Source of the DNA: Fusobacteriota bacterium
Lineage (GTDB): Bacteria; Bacillota; TC1
Direction: 5' to 3'
Length of the DNA: 64,000 bases
NCBI GenBank assembly: GCA_009773805.1
Contig: WTXA01000002.1
Span: 797,264-861,263, forward strand
Positions 1-7,578 of this stretch are shown piece after piece. A model generated the notes under the pieces. That model was not told the origin of the DNA and did not search any database. It saw only the letters and a list, made by a program, of their open reading frames with translations. Position numbers and translations under genes: made by a program. How positions within the stretch are numbered: the first letter of the stretch is position 1; every line of letters begins with the position of its first letter.

Positions 1-1
1 T

Positions 2-493
2 TCAAATAACTATGGACCTTATCATTTTCCGGAGAAGTTGATTCCTCTTATTATTTCAAGAGCACTAAATGATGAGTCATTGCCTGTATATGGTAAGGGG
101 GAAAATGTTCGTGATTGGCTTTATGTTGAAGATCACTGTACTGCTATCGATCTAATACTTCATAAAGGGAAAGATGGAGAAGTATATAACATCGGTGGTC
201 ATAATGAAAAAACAAATTTAGAGGTAGTGAAAACTATTTTAAAAGAATTAGGAAAACCTGAATCTTTGATCACTTATGTTAAAGATAGAGCTGGGCATGA
301 CATGCGTTATGCAATTGATCCTTCAAAAACTAGAAGAGAACTAGGTTGGGAACCAACAACACTATTTGATGAAGGGATTAAAAAAACTATCAAATGGTAC
401 CTTGATAATCGCTCATGGTGGGAGAATATCATTTCTGGTGATTATAAAGATTACTATGATGACATGTACAGTGATAGAAAAGGTAAAAAGTAA
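2..493 (+). CDS. rfbB: dTDP-glucose 4,6-dehydratase, C-terminal part (5' truncated by window edge)
   Basis: The open frame already runs at base 2 and encodes [18 protein letters not shown], the conserved RfbB/RmlB segment just after the active site, so the gene begins outside the window. Visible downstream are [17 protein letters not shown] and [11 protein letters not shown], both typical of this extended-SDR enzyme. It converts dTDP-glucose to dTDP-4-keto-6-deoxyglucose in dTDP-rhamnose synthesis in the cytoplasm. Its stop codon overlaps the rfbD start (TAATG), so the two genes are translationally coupled. The internal TTG at 38 is not a real start, because homology continues upstream of it. 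Confidence 0.95.
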   Translation, partial: SNNYGPYHFPEKLIPLIISRALNDESLPVYGKGENVRDWLYVEDHCTAIDLILHKGKDGEVYNIGGHNEKTNLEVVKTILKELGKPESLITYVKDRAGHDMRYAIDPSKTRRELGWEPTTLFDEGIKKTIKWYLDNRSWWENIISGDYKDYYDDMYSDRKGKK

Positions 494-1326
494 TGAAAGT
501 ATTAGTAACAGGAGCAAATGGCCAACTAGGATATGACGTTATAGAAAGATTGGAGAAAAGCAATATAGAATGCCTAGGCATAGATATTGATATATTGGAT
601 ATCACTGATCAAGAACAGGTTAAAAAATTTATTAGTAATTACAGCCCTGAAGTTGTAATTCATTGTGGTGCTTATACTGCTGTGGACAAAGCTGAAGACG
701 AAAAAGAATTGTGTTATTCTGTGAATGTTCTAGGCACAAGATTCATTGCTCAAGCGTGTAAAGAAGTAGATGCTAAAATGGTTTATATTAGTACAGATTA
801 TGTTTTTGACGGTGAAGGTGACCAACCATTTGAGGTTACAGATAAACCGAATCCAATCAATTACTATGGAGAGACAAAATACCAAGGTGAATTAGAAGTT
901 CAAAATATTTTAGAAAAATACTTTATCGTTAGAATATCTTGGGTATTTGGAAGTAATGGTAATAACTTTGTTAAGACTATGCTTAGATTAGGAAAAGAAA
1001 GAGATGAAATTTCTGTAGTGGCAGATCAAATCGGATCTCCAACGTATACTTTTGACCTAGCAGAAATACTAGTTGAAATGATTAAAACTGACAAGTATGG
1101 GATTTATCATGTTACTAATGAAGGATACTGTAGTTGGTATGAGTTTGCATGTGAGATATTTAAACAAGTTGGTATAGATATAAAAGTAAATCCTATAAAT
1201 ACAGAGGAATATCCTACAAGAGCTATTAGACCTAAGAATTCAAGAATGAATAAAAATTTATTAAATAAATTAGAAGCATGGGAAAGTGCACTAAATCATT
1301 ATATAAATCATTTAAAACAAGATTGA
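493..1326 (+). CDS. rfbD: dTDP-4-dehydrorhamnose reductase
   Basis: At 277 residues this is the normal family length. The Rossmann motif TGANGQLG lies at residues 6-13, the active-site STDYVF near 100-105, and the YxxxK pair at Y125/K129 (YYGETK). It reduces dTDP-4-keto-L-rhamnose to dTDP-L-rhamnose, the last step of the pathway begun by RfbB, RfbC and the 4,6-dehydratase. The start ATG overlaps the rfbB stop. It is the last gene of the operon, because a strong terminator follows within 25 bases. A decayed homologue of the same gene lies at 9520-9875. Confidence 0.96.
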   Translation: MKVLVTGANGQLGYDVIERLEKSNIECLGIDIDILDITDQEQVKKFISNYSPEVVIHCGAYTAVDKAEDEKELCYSVNVLGTRFIAQACKEVDAKMVYISTDYVFDGEGDQPFEVTDKPNPINYYGETKYQGELEVQNILEKYFIVRISWVFGSNGNNFVKTMLRLGKERDEISVVADQIGSPTYTFDLAEILVEMIKTDKYGIYHVTNEGYCSWYEFACEIFKQVGIDIKVNPINTEEYPTRAIRPKNSRMNKNLLNKLEAWESALNHYINHLKQD

Positions 1327-1347
1327 TTCACATAGATTAATGTGAAC

Positions 1348-1376
1348 GCGACCACTAGATAGTGGTCGCTTTTGAT
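1348..1376 (+). terminator. Intrinsic terminator of the rfb operon
   Basis: A perfect 9-bp stem GCGACCACT/AGTGGTCGC (1348-1356 with 1361-1369) has a 4-base loop and is followed by TTTTGATTTTA. It ends rfbBD transcription. It may also stop readthrough from the convergent pst operon, although the T-run is only on the plus side. Confidence 0.85.
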
Positions 1377-1408
1377 TTTAGTGCAGTGTATCATTGTTTT
1401 TTAAGTTA

Positions 1409-2269
1409 TTAGCTAAATCTACCTGTTATATAGTCTTCTGTACGAGAATCCTTTGGTTTGGTAAAAAGGTCATCCGTCAAACCAGACTCAATAATCTCAC
1501 CATTAAGGAAAAATGCCGTATTATCACTAATTCTAGCAGCTTGTTGCATAGAGTGGGTAACAATAACAATAGTATACTCTTCCCTTAAAGCTTGGAATAA
1601 ATCCTCGATTTTAAGTGTAGCGATAGGATCAAGAGCAGAAGTCGGTTCGTCCATTAATAGCACCTCAGGATCAACAGCCAAACATCTAGCAATACAAAGA
1701 CGTTGTTGTTGTCCTCCAGATAGACCAAGAGCTGAGGTATGGAGTCTATCCTTCACCTCATCCCAAAGAGCTGCTTTTTTTAGAGAGCGCTCAACTATTA
1801 AATCAAGCTGTCCCTTGTTTTTTAAACCATGTTTCCTTGGACCATAGATTACATTCTCATAAATGCTTTTTGGAAAAGGATTCGGTTTTTGAAAAACCAT
1901 GCCAACCTTTTTCCTAAGTTCAGTTACATCATAATCTGGTGCGAGAACATTTTCCTTATCAAGATGAATAGTACCTTCAATTTTAGTATCAACAACATGC
2001 TCATACATTCTATTAATAGTGCGAATAAAGGTTGATTTACCACAACCTGAAGGACCTATTAGAGCTGTAATCCTATTTTCCATTATCTGAAGATTGACAT
2101 TTTTAAGAGCATGATTGGTTCCATAGTGGAAATCAATATCTTTACATTCAATCTTGATATTTTCTTTAGAAGTGTTAATTGATTCTTCATTGTTCTTAGG
2201 TTTATTTAAAATTAATCTACTTTTTATTCTGTCGTTTTTTTGTTGTTTGTTTTCTTCTTGTTCAATCAT
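1409..2269 (-). CDS. pstB: Phosphate ABC transporter ATP-binding protein
   Basis: This is the ATPase of the high-affinity phosphate importer PstSCAB, acting on the inner face of the membrane. Walker [10 protein letters not shown] is at 72-80, the signature LSGGQ at 183-187 and Walker B LLMDEP at 204-209. The protein has 286 residues, about 35 more than usual, because of a charged N-terminal extension of low complexity. The start is supported by a GGGGG-type ribosome binding site just upstream and lies 11 bases from pstA. It is the last pst gene here. No phoU follows. Confidence 0.97.
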   Translation of the reverse strand: MIEQEENKQQKNDRIKSRLILNKPKNNEESINTSKENIKIECKDIDFHYGTNHALKNVNLQIMENRITALIGPSGCGKSTFIRTINRMYEHVVDTKIEGTIHLDKENVLAPDYDVTELRKKVGMVFQKPNPFPKSIYENVIYGPRKHGLKNKGQLDLIVERSLKKAALWDEVKDRLHTSALGLSGGQQQRLCIARCLAVDPEVLLMDEPTSALDPIATLKIEDLFQALREEYTIVIVTHSMQQAARISDNTAFFLNGEIIESGLTDDLFTKPKDSRTEDYITGRFS

Positions 2270-2280
2270 TGTTCTACCCC

Positions 2281-3153
2281 CTAGTCCATTCTGTTCTGAT
2301 ATTTGTTTCTTAGCACTATTGCTATTGCATTCATTGATAAGAGTAGAACTAATAGTACAATTATACCCGCTGCAGCAATCTCAGCAAATTCAGCCTGAGG
2401 TCTAGAAGTCCAGTTAAATATCTGTATTGGAAGAACGGTAAAGGAATCAAGTGGTGATTTCGGCAAGAAAGAAATATAGCCTGCAGCACCAATCATAATA
2501 AGAGGAGCCGCCTCACCCATGGCTCTAGAAACAGCAAGGATTGAGCCGGTCAAAATACCAGGTGCAGCGTAGGGAACTATAACACCCACTATAGTCTGCC
2601 ACTTACTCACCCCAAGAGCGTAGGAGCCCTCTTTTAAGGGGCTAGGAACACTTTTGATTGCTTCTTGTGAAGCTACAATGATAACTGGAAGAATTAAAAG
2701 GGTAAGAGTTAAAGCACCTGCTAAAATACTTCTGTTAAAATGAAGGAACTTAACAAATACAGCTAGTCCTAACATACCATAAACTATTGAAGGAACACCA
2801 GCTAGGTTAGCAATATTTAGTTGAAGCAACTTAGTCCACCAAGACTTCTGATTAGCATACTCTTCAAGATAAAGAGCTGTTCCAACACCAAGTGGTACTG
2901 AAAAAATTATTGTAAGACCAATTGTCCAAATACTTCCTGCCAAAGCTGAGGCAATACCGGCTCTGTCAGGAAATCTAGATGGCATACTAGTTATAAAGGA
3001 CCAGCTAAGACGACTAAGTCCTTCACTAAATACTTGGTATAAAAGTAGTAGGAGCATAATAATGGAAAAGACAATTATTGATGCTAAAACTATATGTAAG
3101 ATAGAGTTTTTCAATTTTCTTTTTCTTATATTTTTTTGTTGAAAAGTTTCCAT
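2281..3153 (-). CDS. pstA: Phosphate ABC transporter permease PstA
   Basis: This is the inner-membrane channel subunit paired with PstC. It has 290 residues, an N-terminal transmembrane anchor near 16-42 and about five further membrane segments. The EAA-type cytoplasmic loop that contacts PstB is visible in the stretch [25 protein letters not shown] ribosome binding site precedes the ATG. The gene begins directly after the pstC stop, so the two are probably translationally coupled. Confidence 0.96.
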   Translation of the reverse strand: METFQQKNIRKRKLKNSILHIVLASIIVFSIIMLLLLLYQVFSEGLSRLSWSFITSMPSRFPDRAGIASALAGSIWTIGLTIIFSVPLGVGTALYLEEYANQKSWWTKLLQLNIANLAGVPSIVYGMLGLAVFVKFLHFNRSILAGALTLTLLILPVIIVASQEAIKSVPSPLKEGSYALGVSKWQTIVGVIVPYAAPGILTGSILAVSRAMGEAAPLIMIGAAGYISFLPKSPLDSFTVLPIQIFNWTSRPQAEFAEIAAAGIIVLLVLLLSMNAIAIVLRNKYQNRMD

Positions 3154-3154
3154 T

Positions 3155-4039
3155 TTAATACCTCACTTTATTACGGTGAAGAATACCCTTGGCAATTAGG
3201 TTCATTATTAGGGTAATCATGAAAAGCATTGCACCTACTGCAAACAAGGTCTTATATTCAATAGTACCTTGCTGGATATCACCGAGACTTAAATTCACCA
3301 TAAATCCTGTCATTGTTTGAATACTAGCTAGAGGATTAAAGTTTAACATTGGACTTTGTCCTGCAGCTATGGCCACGATCATTGTTTCACCAATGGCTCT
3401 AGATATTGCTAGAACAAAGGCTGAAGCAATACTAGTGGCAGTAGAAGGTAGAATGATTTTCAGAGCCACTTCCATTTTAGTAGAACCAAGAGCATAGGCT
3501 CCGTTTCTTACAGAGTCTGGTATGGCCATCATCGCATCTTCACATAGTGAAGCAACCATTGGAAGTGTCATAATGCCTATGGCAATACTAGCACTTGCAA
3601 CGTTGAATATTTCTGTTTGTGGTAGTATTTGTTTTATTATTGGAGTAATGAAAGTAAGAGCAAAGAAACCATAAACTATTGAGGGTATACCAGCTAATAG
3701 TTCAAGTATTGGTTTTATGACTTTTCTAGCTTTTTTATTGGAATATTCGCTTAAGTAGATAGCACTACCAAGTCCGAGTGGTAGTGAAATGATGCTTGAA
3801 AAAAGGGCAACCATTAAGGTACCAACTAATAGTGGTAAAACTCCAAAACTCCTAGGCTTTAGCGTTGGAGCCCAGGTAGTTCCTGTTAGGAAATCCCAAA
3901 TAGGTATTTCCCTAAAGAATAAAAAGGATTCACCAAATAGAGTAAGAATAATAGCGATGGTTGTTATTATAGTAATTCCGGCAAAGAGGAGAAGGGTTTT
4001 TTCTATAATAAATTCTTTTTGTTTGATTTTTTTATTCAT
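3155..4039 (-). CDS. pstC: Phosphate ABC transporter permease PstC
   Basis: This is the second channel subunit of the Pst importer (294 residues, about six membrane segments). The EAA loop is seen in NGAYALGSTKMEVALKIILP. I chose the ATG at 4039 over a TTG six codons upstream because GGAGG sits five bases before this ATG, and the TTG would fall inside the ribosome binding site region. A terminator-like hairpin separates it from pstS, a common way to make more binding protein than permease. Confidence 0.95.
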   Translation of the reverse strand: MNKKIKQKEFIIEKTLLLFAGITIITTIAIILTLFGESFLFFREIPIWDFLTGTTWAPTLKPRSFGVLPLLVGTLMVALFSSIISLPLGLGSAIYLSEYSNKKARKVIKPILELLAGIPSIVYGFFALTFITPIIKQILPQTEIFNVASASIAIGIMTLPMVASLCEDAMMAIPDSVRNGAYALGSTKMEVALKIILPSTATSIASAFVLAISRAIGETMIVAIAAGQSPMLNFNPLASIQTMTGFMVNLSLGDIQQGTIEYKTLFAVGAMLFMITLIMNLIAKGILHRNKVRY

Positions 4040-4055
4040 GATTCCTCCAAACGGC

Positions 4056-4074
4056 AAAAAGGCACCGAGGTGCC
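4056..4074 (-). terminator. Attenuating hairpin between pstS and pstC
   Basis: Read on the minus strand, GGCAC-CTCG-GTGCC is followed by five T, directly after pstS and before the pstC ribosome binding site. The short GC-rich stem with a T-run is a classical intrinsic terminator. With no promoter seen between the two genes, partial readthrough would give pstS excess over pstCAB. Confidence 0.7.
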
Positions 4075-4096
4075 CTGCCTGATATAGCTTGAATTT

Positions 4097-5011
4097 TTAT
4101 TTCAACAGCTTTAGCTGATCGTCGTACATTTTAGCTGGCAGTTGGATGTATCCAACTTCTGTTGCTAAGTCTTTGGCATTTTCGATATAGAATTTCAGGA
4201 ATTCCATAACTTCTTTTTTATCAAGTGATGCTTTATTCACGTAGATGAATAGTGGTCTTGATAGTGGAGTGTAAGTTCCATCTTCAATTGTTTTAGGTGA
4301 TGGTTTTACATCGTTTATAGAAACTATTTTTAGTTTGTCCTTATTTTCTTCATAGTAGGCATAGCCGAAGAAACCAATTGCGTTTTTGTCTCCTGCAATA
4401 CCTTGTACTAGTACGTTGTCATCTTCACTACCAGTAAAGTCTTGTCTGATTGCTCCACTTTCTCCATTGATTTCTTCAGTGAAGTAGTCGAAAGTTCCAG
4501 AGTCAGTTCCTGGTGCATACAATTTAATCTTTTCATCAGGCCATGAAGAATCTATATCTTTCCAAGTTTGTACTTTGCTTCCTGGTTCCCATATCATTTT
4601 TAGTTGATCTGTTGTTAGATTGTTAACCCAAGTGTTATCTTTATTAACAATTACTGAAAGACCGTCGAAAGCTACTGTTAGCTCAAGGTATTCAATTCCT
4701 GCTGCTTTAGCTGCTGCTGCTTCTTCGTCTTTGATTGGTCTAGATGCATCGGCGATGTCTATTTCTCCAGCGATAAATTTCTTAAAGCCTCCGCCAGTTC
4801 CTGAAACACCTACAGGTATTTGCATGTCTGGGTTTAGTCCGATAAATTCTTCGGCTACTGCCTCAGTTATTGGGAATACTGTTGATGAGCCGTCAATCCT
4901 TATTTCTCCCTCAAGTCCTGTAGCTGTTTGTCCGCCACATGCTGTTAGGACGATTGGTGCTACTAAAGCGAATGTTAGTAATGTTACAATTTTTTTAGTT
5001 AATGATTTCAA
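4097..5011 (-). CDS. pstS: Phosphate-binding lipoprotein PstS
   Basis: This is the extracellular lipid-anchored phosphate-binding protein that delivers phosphate to PstCA. It has 304 residues with a lipoprotein signal peptide ending in the lipobox LTAC (Cys25). The phosphate-site segments IDGSSTVFPITEA and SGTGGGF are typical of the PstS family, as is the later PGTDSGTFDYF. It is the first gene of the minus-strand operon, preceded by Pho-box-like direct repeats and followed by the attenuating hairpin before pstC. Confidence 0.96.
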   Translation of the reverse strand: MKSLTKKIVTLLTFALVAPIVLTACGGQTATGLEGEIRIDGSSTVFPITEAVAEEFIGLNPDMQIPVGVSGTGGGFKKFIAGEIDIADASRPIKDEEAAAAKAAGIEYLELTVAFDGLSVIVNKDNTWVNNLTTDQLKMIWEPGSKVQTWKDIDSSWPDEKIKLYAPGTDSGTFDYFTEEINGESGAIRQDFTGSEDDNVLVQGIAGDKNAIGFFGYAYYEENKDKLKIVSINDVKPSPKTIEDGTYTPLSRPLFIYVNKASLDKKEVMEFLKFYIENAKDLATEVGYIQLPAKMYDDQLKLLK

Positions 5012-5045
5012 TTTTCATTTCTCCTCTCAATCTCTTGTTAACCTA

Positions 5046-5107
5046 AGTATAATTGTTTAATGTTTTGTGAGTATTTGGTTTATGTTAAATCTATGTAAAA
5101 TAGTTAA
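5046..5107 (-). promoter_or_regulatory. pst promoter with three Pho-box-like repeats
   Basis: On the minus strand TTAACT (5107-5102), TTACAT (5098-5093) and TTAACA (5088-5083) are direct repeats at 9-10 base intervals. They resemble the TT(A/T/C)ACA repeats bound by PhoP/PhoB-type response regulators. A TATACT -10 lies at 5051-5046 with no good -35, as expected of an activator-dependent promoter. The assignment to a Pho regulator is inferred from the pst operon it precedes. Confidence 0.55.
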
Positions 5108-5219
5108 ATGCATATTTAATACAAATTTTAACCTGATTCATCTTTTCTACCTATAGTATATAGAAAGAAAGTATTAAATAATAGTACTAAATTCTTATTT
5201 ATACTGAATAGCAATTACC

Positions 5220-5278
5220 TTGACAATTAAGTATATGCTCAAATATAATAAAAACATGATGATTGAGCGACTATTCAA
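5220..5278 (+). promoter_or_regulatory. Promoter with twin ArsR-type operators for the dioxygenase gene
   Basis: TTGACA (5220-5225) and TATAAT (5244-5249) are separated by 18 bases. Operator-like inverted repeats TTAAG-N6-CTCAA (5227-5242, inside the spacer) and TTGAG-N6-TTCAA (5263-5278, just downstream) are exactly 36 bases apart. The same arrangement recurs at 6878-6936 before the CadC-like regulator, so both promoters are probably controlled by that repressor. Confidence 0.75.
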
Positions 5279-5325
5279 CCGACTGTCAATGCTGAATGTG
5301 ATAAATTGAAAATGGAGGGATATAG

Positions 5326-6081
5326 ATGAGAATGCCAGTTGTTTTTGTTGGACATGGTTCACCAATGAATGCTATAGAAGATAACAATTATACTAAAGGT
5401 TGGAAGGAACTTGGAGAAAGAATTCCAAGGCCTAAGGCTATTGTCTCAATTAGTGCTCATTGGCAGACTAGAGGAACAAGAGTTAATGATTCAAAGAACC
5501 CTAAACAGATTTATGACTTTTATGGATTTCCTAGTGAACTGTATGAGGTAGTTTATGATGTTAAAGGTAGTGAAGAACTAGCCAAAAGAGTAGTTAATAT
5601 ATTAGGAGAGTCTGTTATTGTGGATAATAGCTGGGGTATTGATCATGGTTCCTGGTCTGTTTTATCAAGAATCTTTCCAAAAGCTGATATACCTGTAGTA
5701 CAGGTTAGTTTAAATTATGATATGACACCAAGTGACCATTTTGAATTAGGCAAGAGACTGTCTGGATTAAGAAATGAGGGTTATTTAGTCTTTGGTAGTG
5801 GTAATATTGTTCATAATCTAGGTATTATAGATTGGAATCAAAGTGGTGGTTTTAGTTGGGCAGAAGAGTTTGATACTATGATTAACAAACATATATTGGC
5901 AGGTGATTATGACTCTTTAATGGAACTTGGACATGGTGGTAGTCTTGCAGTACCGACTAGGGAGCACTATCTACCACTAATAGTTTGTCTTGGTGCTACT
6001 CTTGATAATGACAAAGTTGAAATTTTTAATGAGGGTTGTGTTTTAGGCTCAATATCAATGACTAGCTATATATTCAAATGA
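5326..6081 (+). CDS. LigB/DODA-type extradiol ring-cleavage dioxygenase (YgiD-like)
   Basis: This is a 251-residue member of the class III extradiol dioxygenase family. The family motif VFVGHGSPMNA places a metal-ligand His at 10, SAHW gives His45, and IDHGSW and GSGNIVHNLG carry further conserved His residues. Family members bind zinc or iron and cleave catechol-like rings; E. coli YgiD is a zinc DOPA dioxygenase. The true substrate here is unknown. The gene stands alone, with a good GGAGG site before the ATG. Its promoter carries the same twin operators as the nearby heavy-metal efflux operon, which suggests metal-dependent expression. Confidence 0.88.
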   Translation: MRMPVVFVGHGSPMNAIEDNNYTKGWKELGERIPRPKAIVSISAHWQTRGTRVNDSKNPKQIYDFYGFPSELYEVVYDVKGSEELAKRVVNILGESVIVDNSWGIDHGSWSVLSRIFPKADIPVVQVSLNYDMTPSDHFELGKRLSGLRNEGYLVFGSGNIVHNLGIIDWNQSGGFSWAEEFDTMINKHILAGDYDSLMELGHGGSLAVPTREHYLPLIVCLGATLDNDKVEIFNEGCVLGSISMTSYIFK

Positions 6082-6137
6082 TGAAGTCGACTTGTTCATT
6101 ATATTTTAATAATAGGTGGTACTAAATACTATATGTA

Positions 6138-6166
6138 TTCAAAAAAAAACAGATTTATGTTATAAT
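6138..6166 (+). promoter_or_regulatory. Promoter of the Wzz-like gene
   Basis: TTCAAA (6138-6143) and TATAAT (6161-6166) are spaced by 17 bases and lie 34 bases before the ATG at 6200. No operator-like repeat is visible. Confidence 0.55.
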
Positions 6167-6199
6167 ATAGAAGTTATTAATTCAATTTGGAGGTACTTT

Positions 6200-6826
6200 A
6201 TGGAAGATTATGAAGAATTTAGTTTTATTGATTTTATTTTAAGGATAAAGAAAAGAATCGTATTGGTTGTAGGAATTATTATTGTTGCAACTATTATTCC
6301 TTTAGTGGTTGGTATTGTTTCATACAAACCTGTATATGAAGCTAAAACGGGAATTATTGTTGAAATGCCTAGACAAGATATAGACTCTCGTGCTACTGAT
6401 AATACAATGTACTCAAGCTTGATGGCAACATATATTCAAATTGCTAAGACAAACAATATAGCAGAAATGGCTGCTTCCGAATTAAAGGATATTACTAAAG
6501 AAGAATTATTAAAGGGCGTAGATGTGACAACAGAAGATTCAAGTATGTTTATGTATATTTCAATAACTAACGAGGATCCTAATATTGCATACAAGGCTGT
6601 TAATGCATATGCAAAAGCATTTTTAATAAGAGCTACAGAATTATTGCCAGAAGGTAAATTGACTATATTTGATGATAGTCAAAAGCCGATAAGCCCTATT
6701 AATAGTAATGTAAAAACTATTAATATAGCAATAGGTTTTGTTTTAGGTGTTATGCTTTCAGTTATGTTAGCATATATTCTTGAAGAATTAGAGATTAGAA
6801 AAAAGATATCAAAAATATCTAGATAA
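6200..6826 (+). CDS. Wzz/YveK-type polysaccharide chain-length or export modulator
   Basis: This is a 208-residue membrane protein with the Wzz layout: a short cytoplasmic N-terminus, a membrane segment near 20-42, an extracellular helical domain, a proline-rich PISPIN motif and a second membrane segment near 176-196. Such co-polymerases set capsule or exopolysaccharide length, usually with a tyrosine kinase partner that is absent here. The start at ATG 6200 is favoured by GGAGG nine bases upstream; an upstream in-frame extension from 6116 would overlap the promoter. It is monocistronic, with its own promoter and terminator. Confidence 0.85.
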   Translation: MEDYEEFSFIDFILRIKKRIVLVVGIIIVATIIPLVVGIVSYKPVYEAKTGIIVEMPRQDIDSRATDNTMYSSLMATYIQIAKTNNIAEMAASELKDITKEELLKGVDVTTEDSSMFMYISITNEDPNIAYKAVNAYAKAFLIRATELLPEGKLTIFDDSQKPISPINSNVKTINIAIGFVLGVMLSVMLAYILEELEIRKKISKISR

Positions 6827-6839
6827 AAAAGAATTATGA

Positions 6840-6874
6840 GATAGCAGATATGGAAACATATCTGCTATCTTTTT
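6840..6874 (+). terminator. Intrinsic terminator after the Wzz-like gene
   Basis: A perfect 13-bp stem (6840-6852 with 6857-6869) with a GAAA tetraloop is followed by five T. It isolates the next promoter, whose -35 begins four bases later. Confidence 0.92.
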
Positions 6875-6877
6875 GTC

Positions 6878-6936
6878 TTGACAATTGAGTGCTTACTCAA
6901 CTATAATATAAATAAGATGATTGAGCAACTGCTCAA
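6878..6936 (+). promoter_or_regulatory. Promoter with twin operators of the metal-resistance operon
   Basis: TTGACA (6878-6883) and TATAAT (6902-6907) have an 18-base spacer. TTGAG-N6-CTCAA occurs in the spacer (6885-6900) and again downstream (6921-6936), 36 bases apart. SmtB/CadC-type repressors bind short arms spaced by about six bases, so autoregulation by the next gene is expected. Confidence 0.8.
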
Positions 6937-6971
6937 CTAATGTATAGAGAAGTAAGGGTGGGAGTGAATAT

Positions 6972-7358
6972 ATGAATAAGAAAGATATAGTATGTGACTG
7001 CAGTGTAATACATGGAGATAATGTAGAAGAAGTAAGGAAGAAAATGCCCAAGGAAGAAGAACTTTACGAATTAGCAGATTTCTTCAAGGTACTAGGAGAT
7101 AGTACTAGAGTTAAGATAATGTGGGCTTTAGATATGGAAGAACTATGTGTCTGCGACCTGGCTGTCTTATTAAACATGACCAAATCAGCCATATCACACC
7201 AATTAAGAGCCTTACGTGAAGCAAGACTTGTTAAATTTAGAAAAGACGGTAAGGTAGTCTACTATTCACTAGCTGACCATCATGTCAGGCAAGTTTTTGA
7301 AATGGGTTATCAACATATTAAGGAAGAAAGAGAAAATAACAATGAAGAAAACATATAG
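6972..7358 (+). CDS. cadC: ArsR/SmtB-family metal sensor, CadC-like repressor
   Basis: This is a 128-residue winged-helix repressor that should leave DNA when it binds Cd, Pb or Zn. Both family metal sites are visible. The alpha-3N site has C8 and C10 in VCDC with C59 and C61 in ELCVCD. The alpha-5 site has D102, H104 and H115 in ADHHVRQVFEMGYQH. The recognition helix is TKSAISHQLRALREA. It starts the operon with the HMA protein and the P-type ATPase, and its 3' end overlaps the HMA gene by 17 bases. The twin operators upstream fit autorepression. Confidence 0.93.
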   Translation: MNKKDIVCDCSVIHGDNVEEVRKKMPKEEELYELADFFKVLGDSTRVKIMWALDMEELCVCDLAVLLNMTKSAISHQLRALREARLVKFRKDGKVVYYSLADHHVRQVFEMGYQHIKEERENNNEENI

Positions 7359-7569
7359 ATTAGAAAATCTAGGCTGTGCTAACTGTTCAGCCAAGATGGA
7401 ACATAAAATATCTAAGTTGAAGGGTATTGAAGAAGTAACAGTTAACTTCTTCACAGGAAAACTTTTACTAGTTGTTGGGGATAATATATATGCTGATGAT
7501 CAATTGGAAAAAGAAATAGAGAAAATTATCAAAAAAATAGAACCGCATGTTAGATTGAAAGAGCTATAG
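7342..7569 (+). CDS. Heavy-metal-associated (HMA) domain protein
   Basis: This is a 75-residue ferredoxin-fold metal carrier with the GCANCSAKM metal-binding motif at 11-19. HMA domains usually sit at the N-terminus of Cd/Zn-exporting ATPases. The ATPase encoded next lacks one, so the domain appears to be supplied as a separate protein in trans. The ATG at 7342 lies inside the end of cadC and has an AGGAAG-type site 15-20 bases upstream. Reading from 7282 would add a stretch with no similarity to HMA proteins. Confidence 0.9.
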   Translation: MKKTYRLENLGCANCSAKMEHKISKLKGIEEVTVNFFTGKLLLVVGDNIYADDQLEKEIEKIIKKIEPHVRLKEL

Positions 7570-7578
7570 GGGGTAGAT

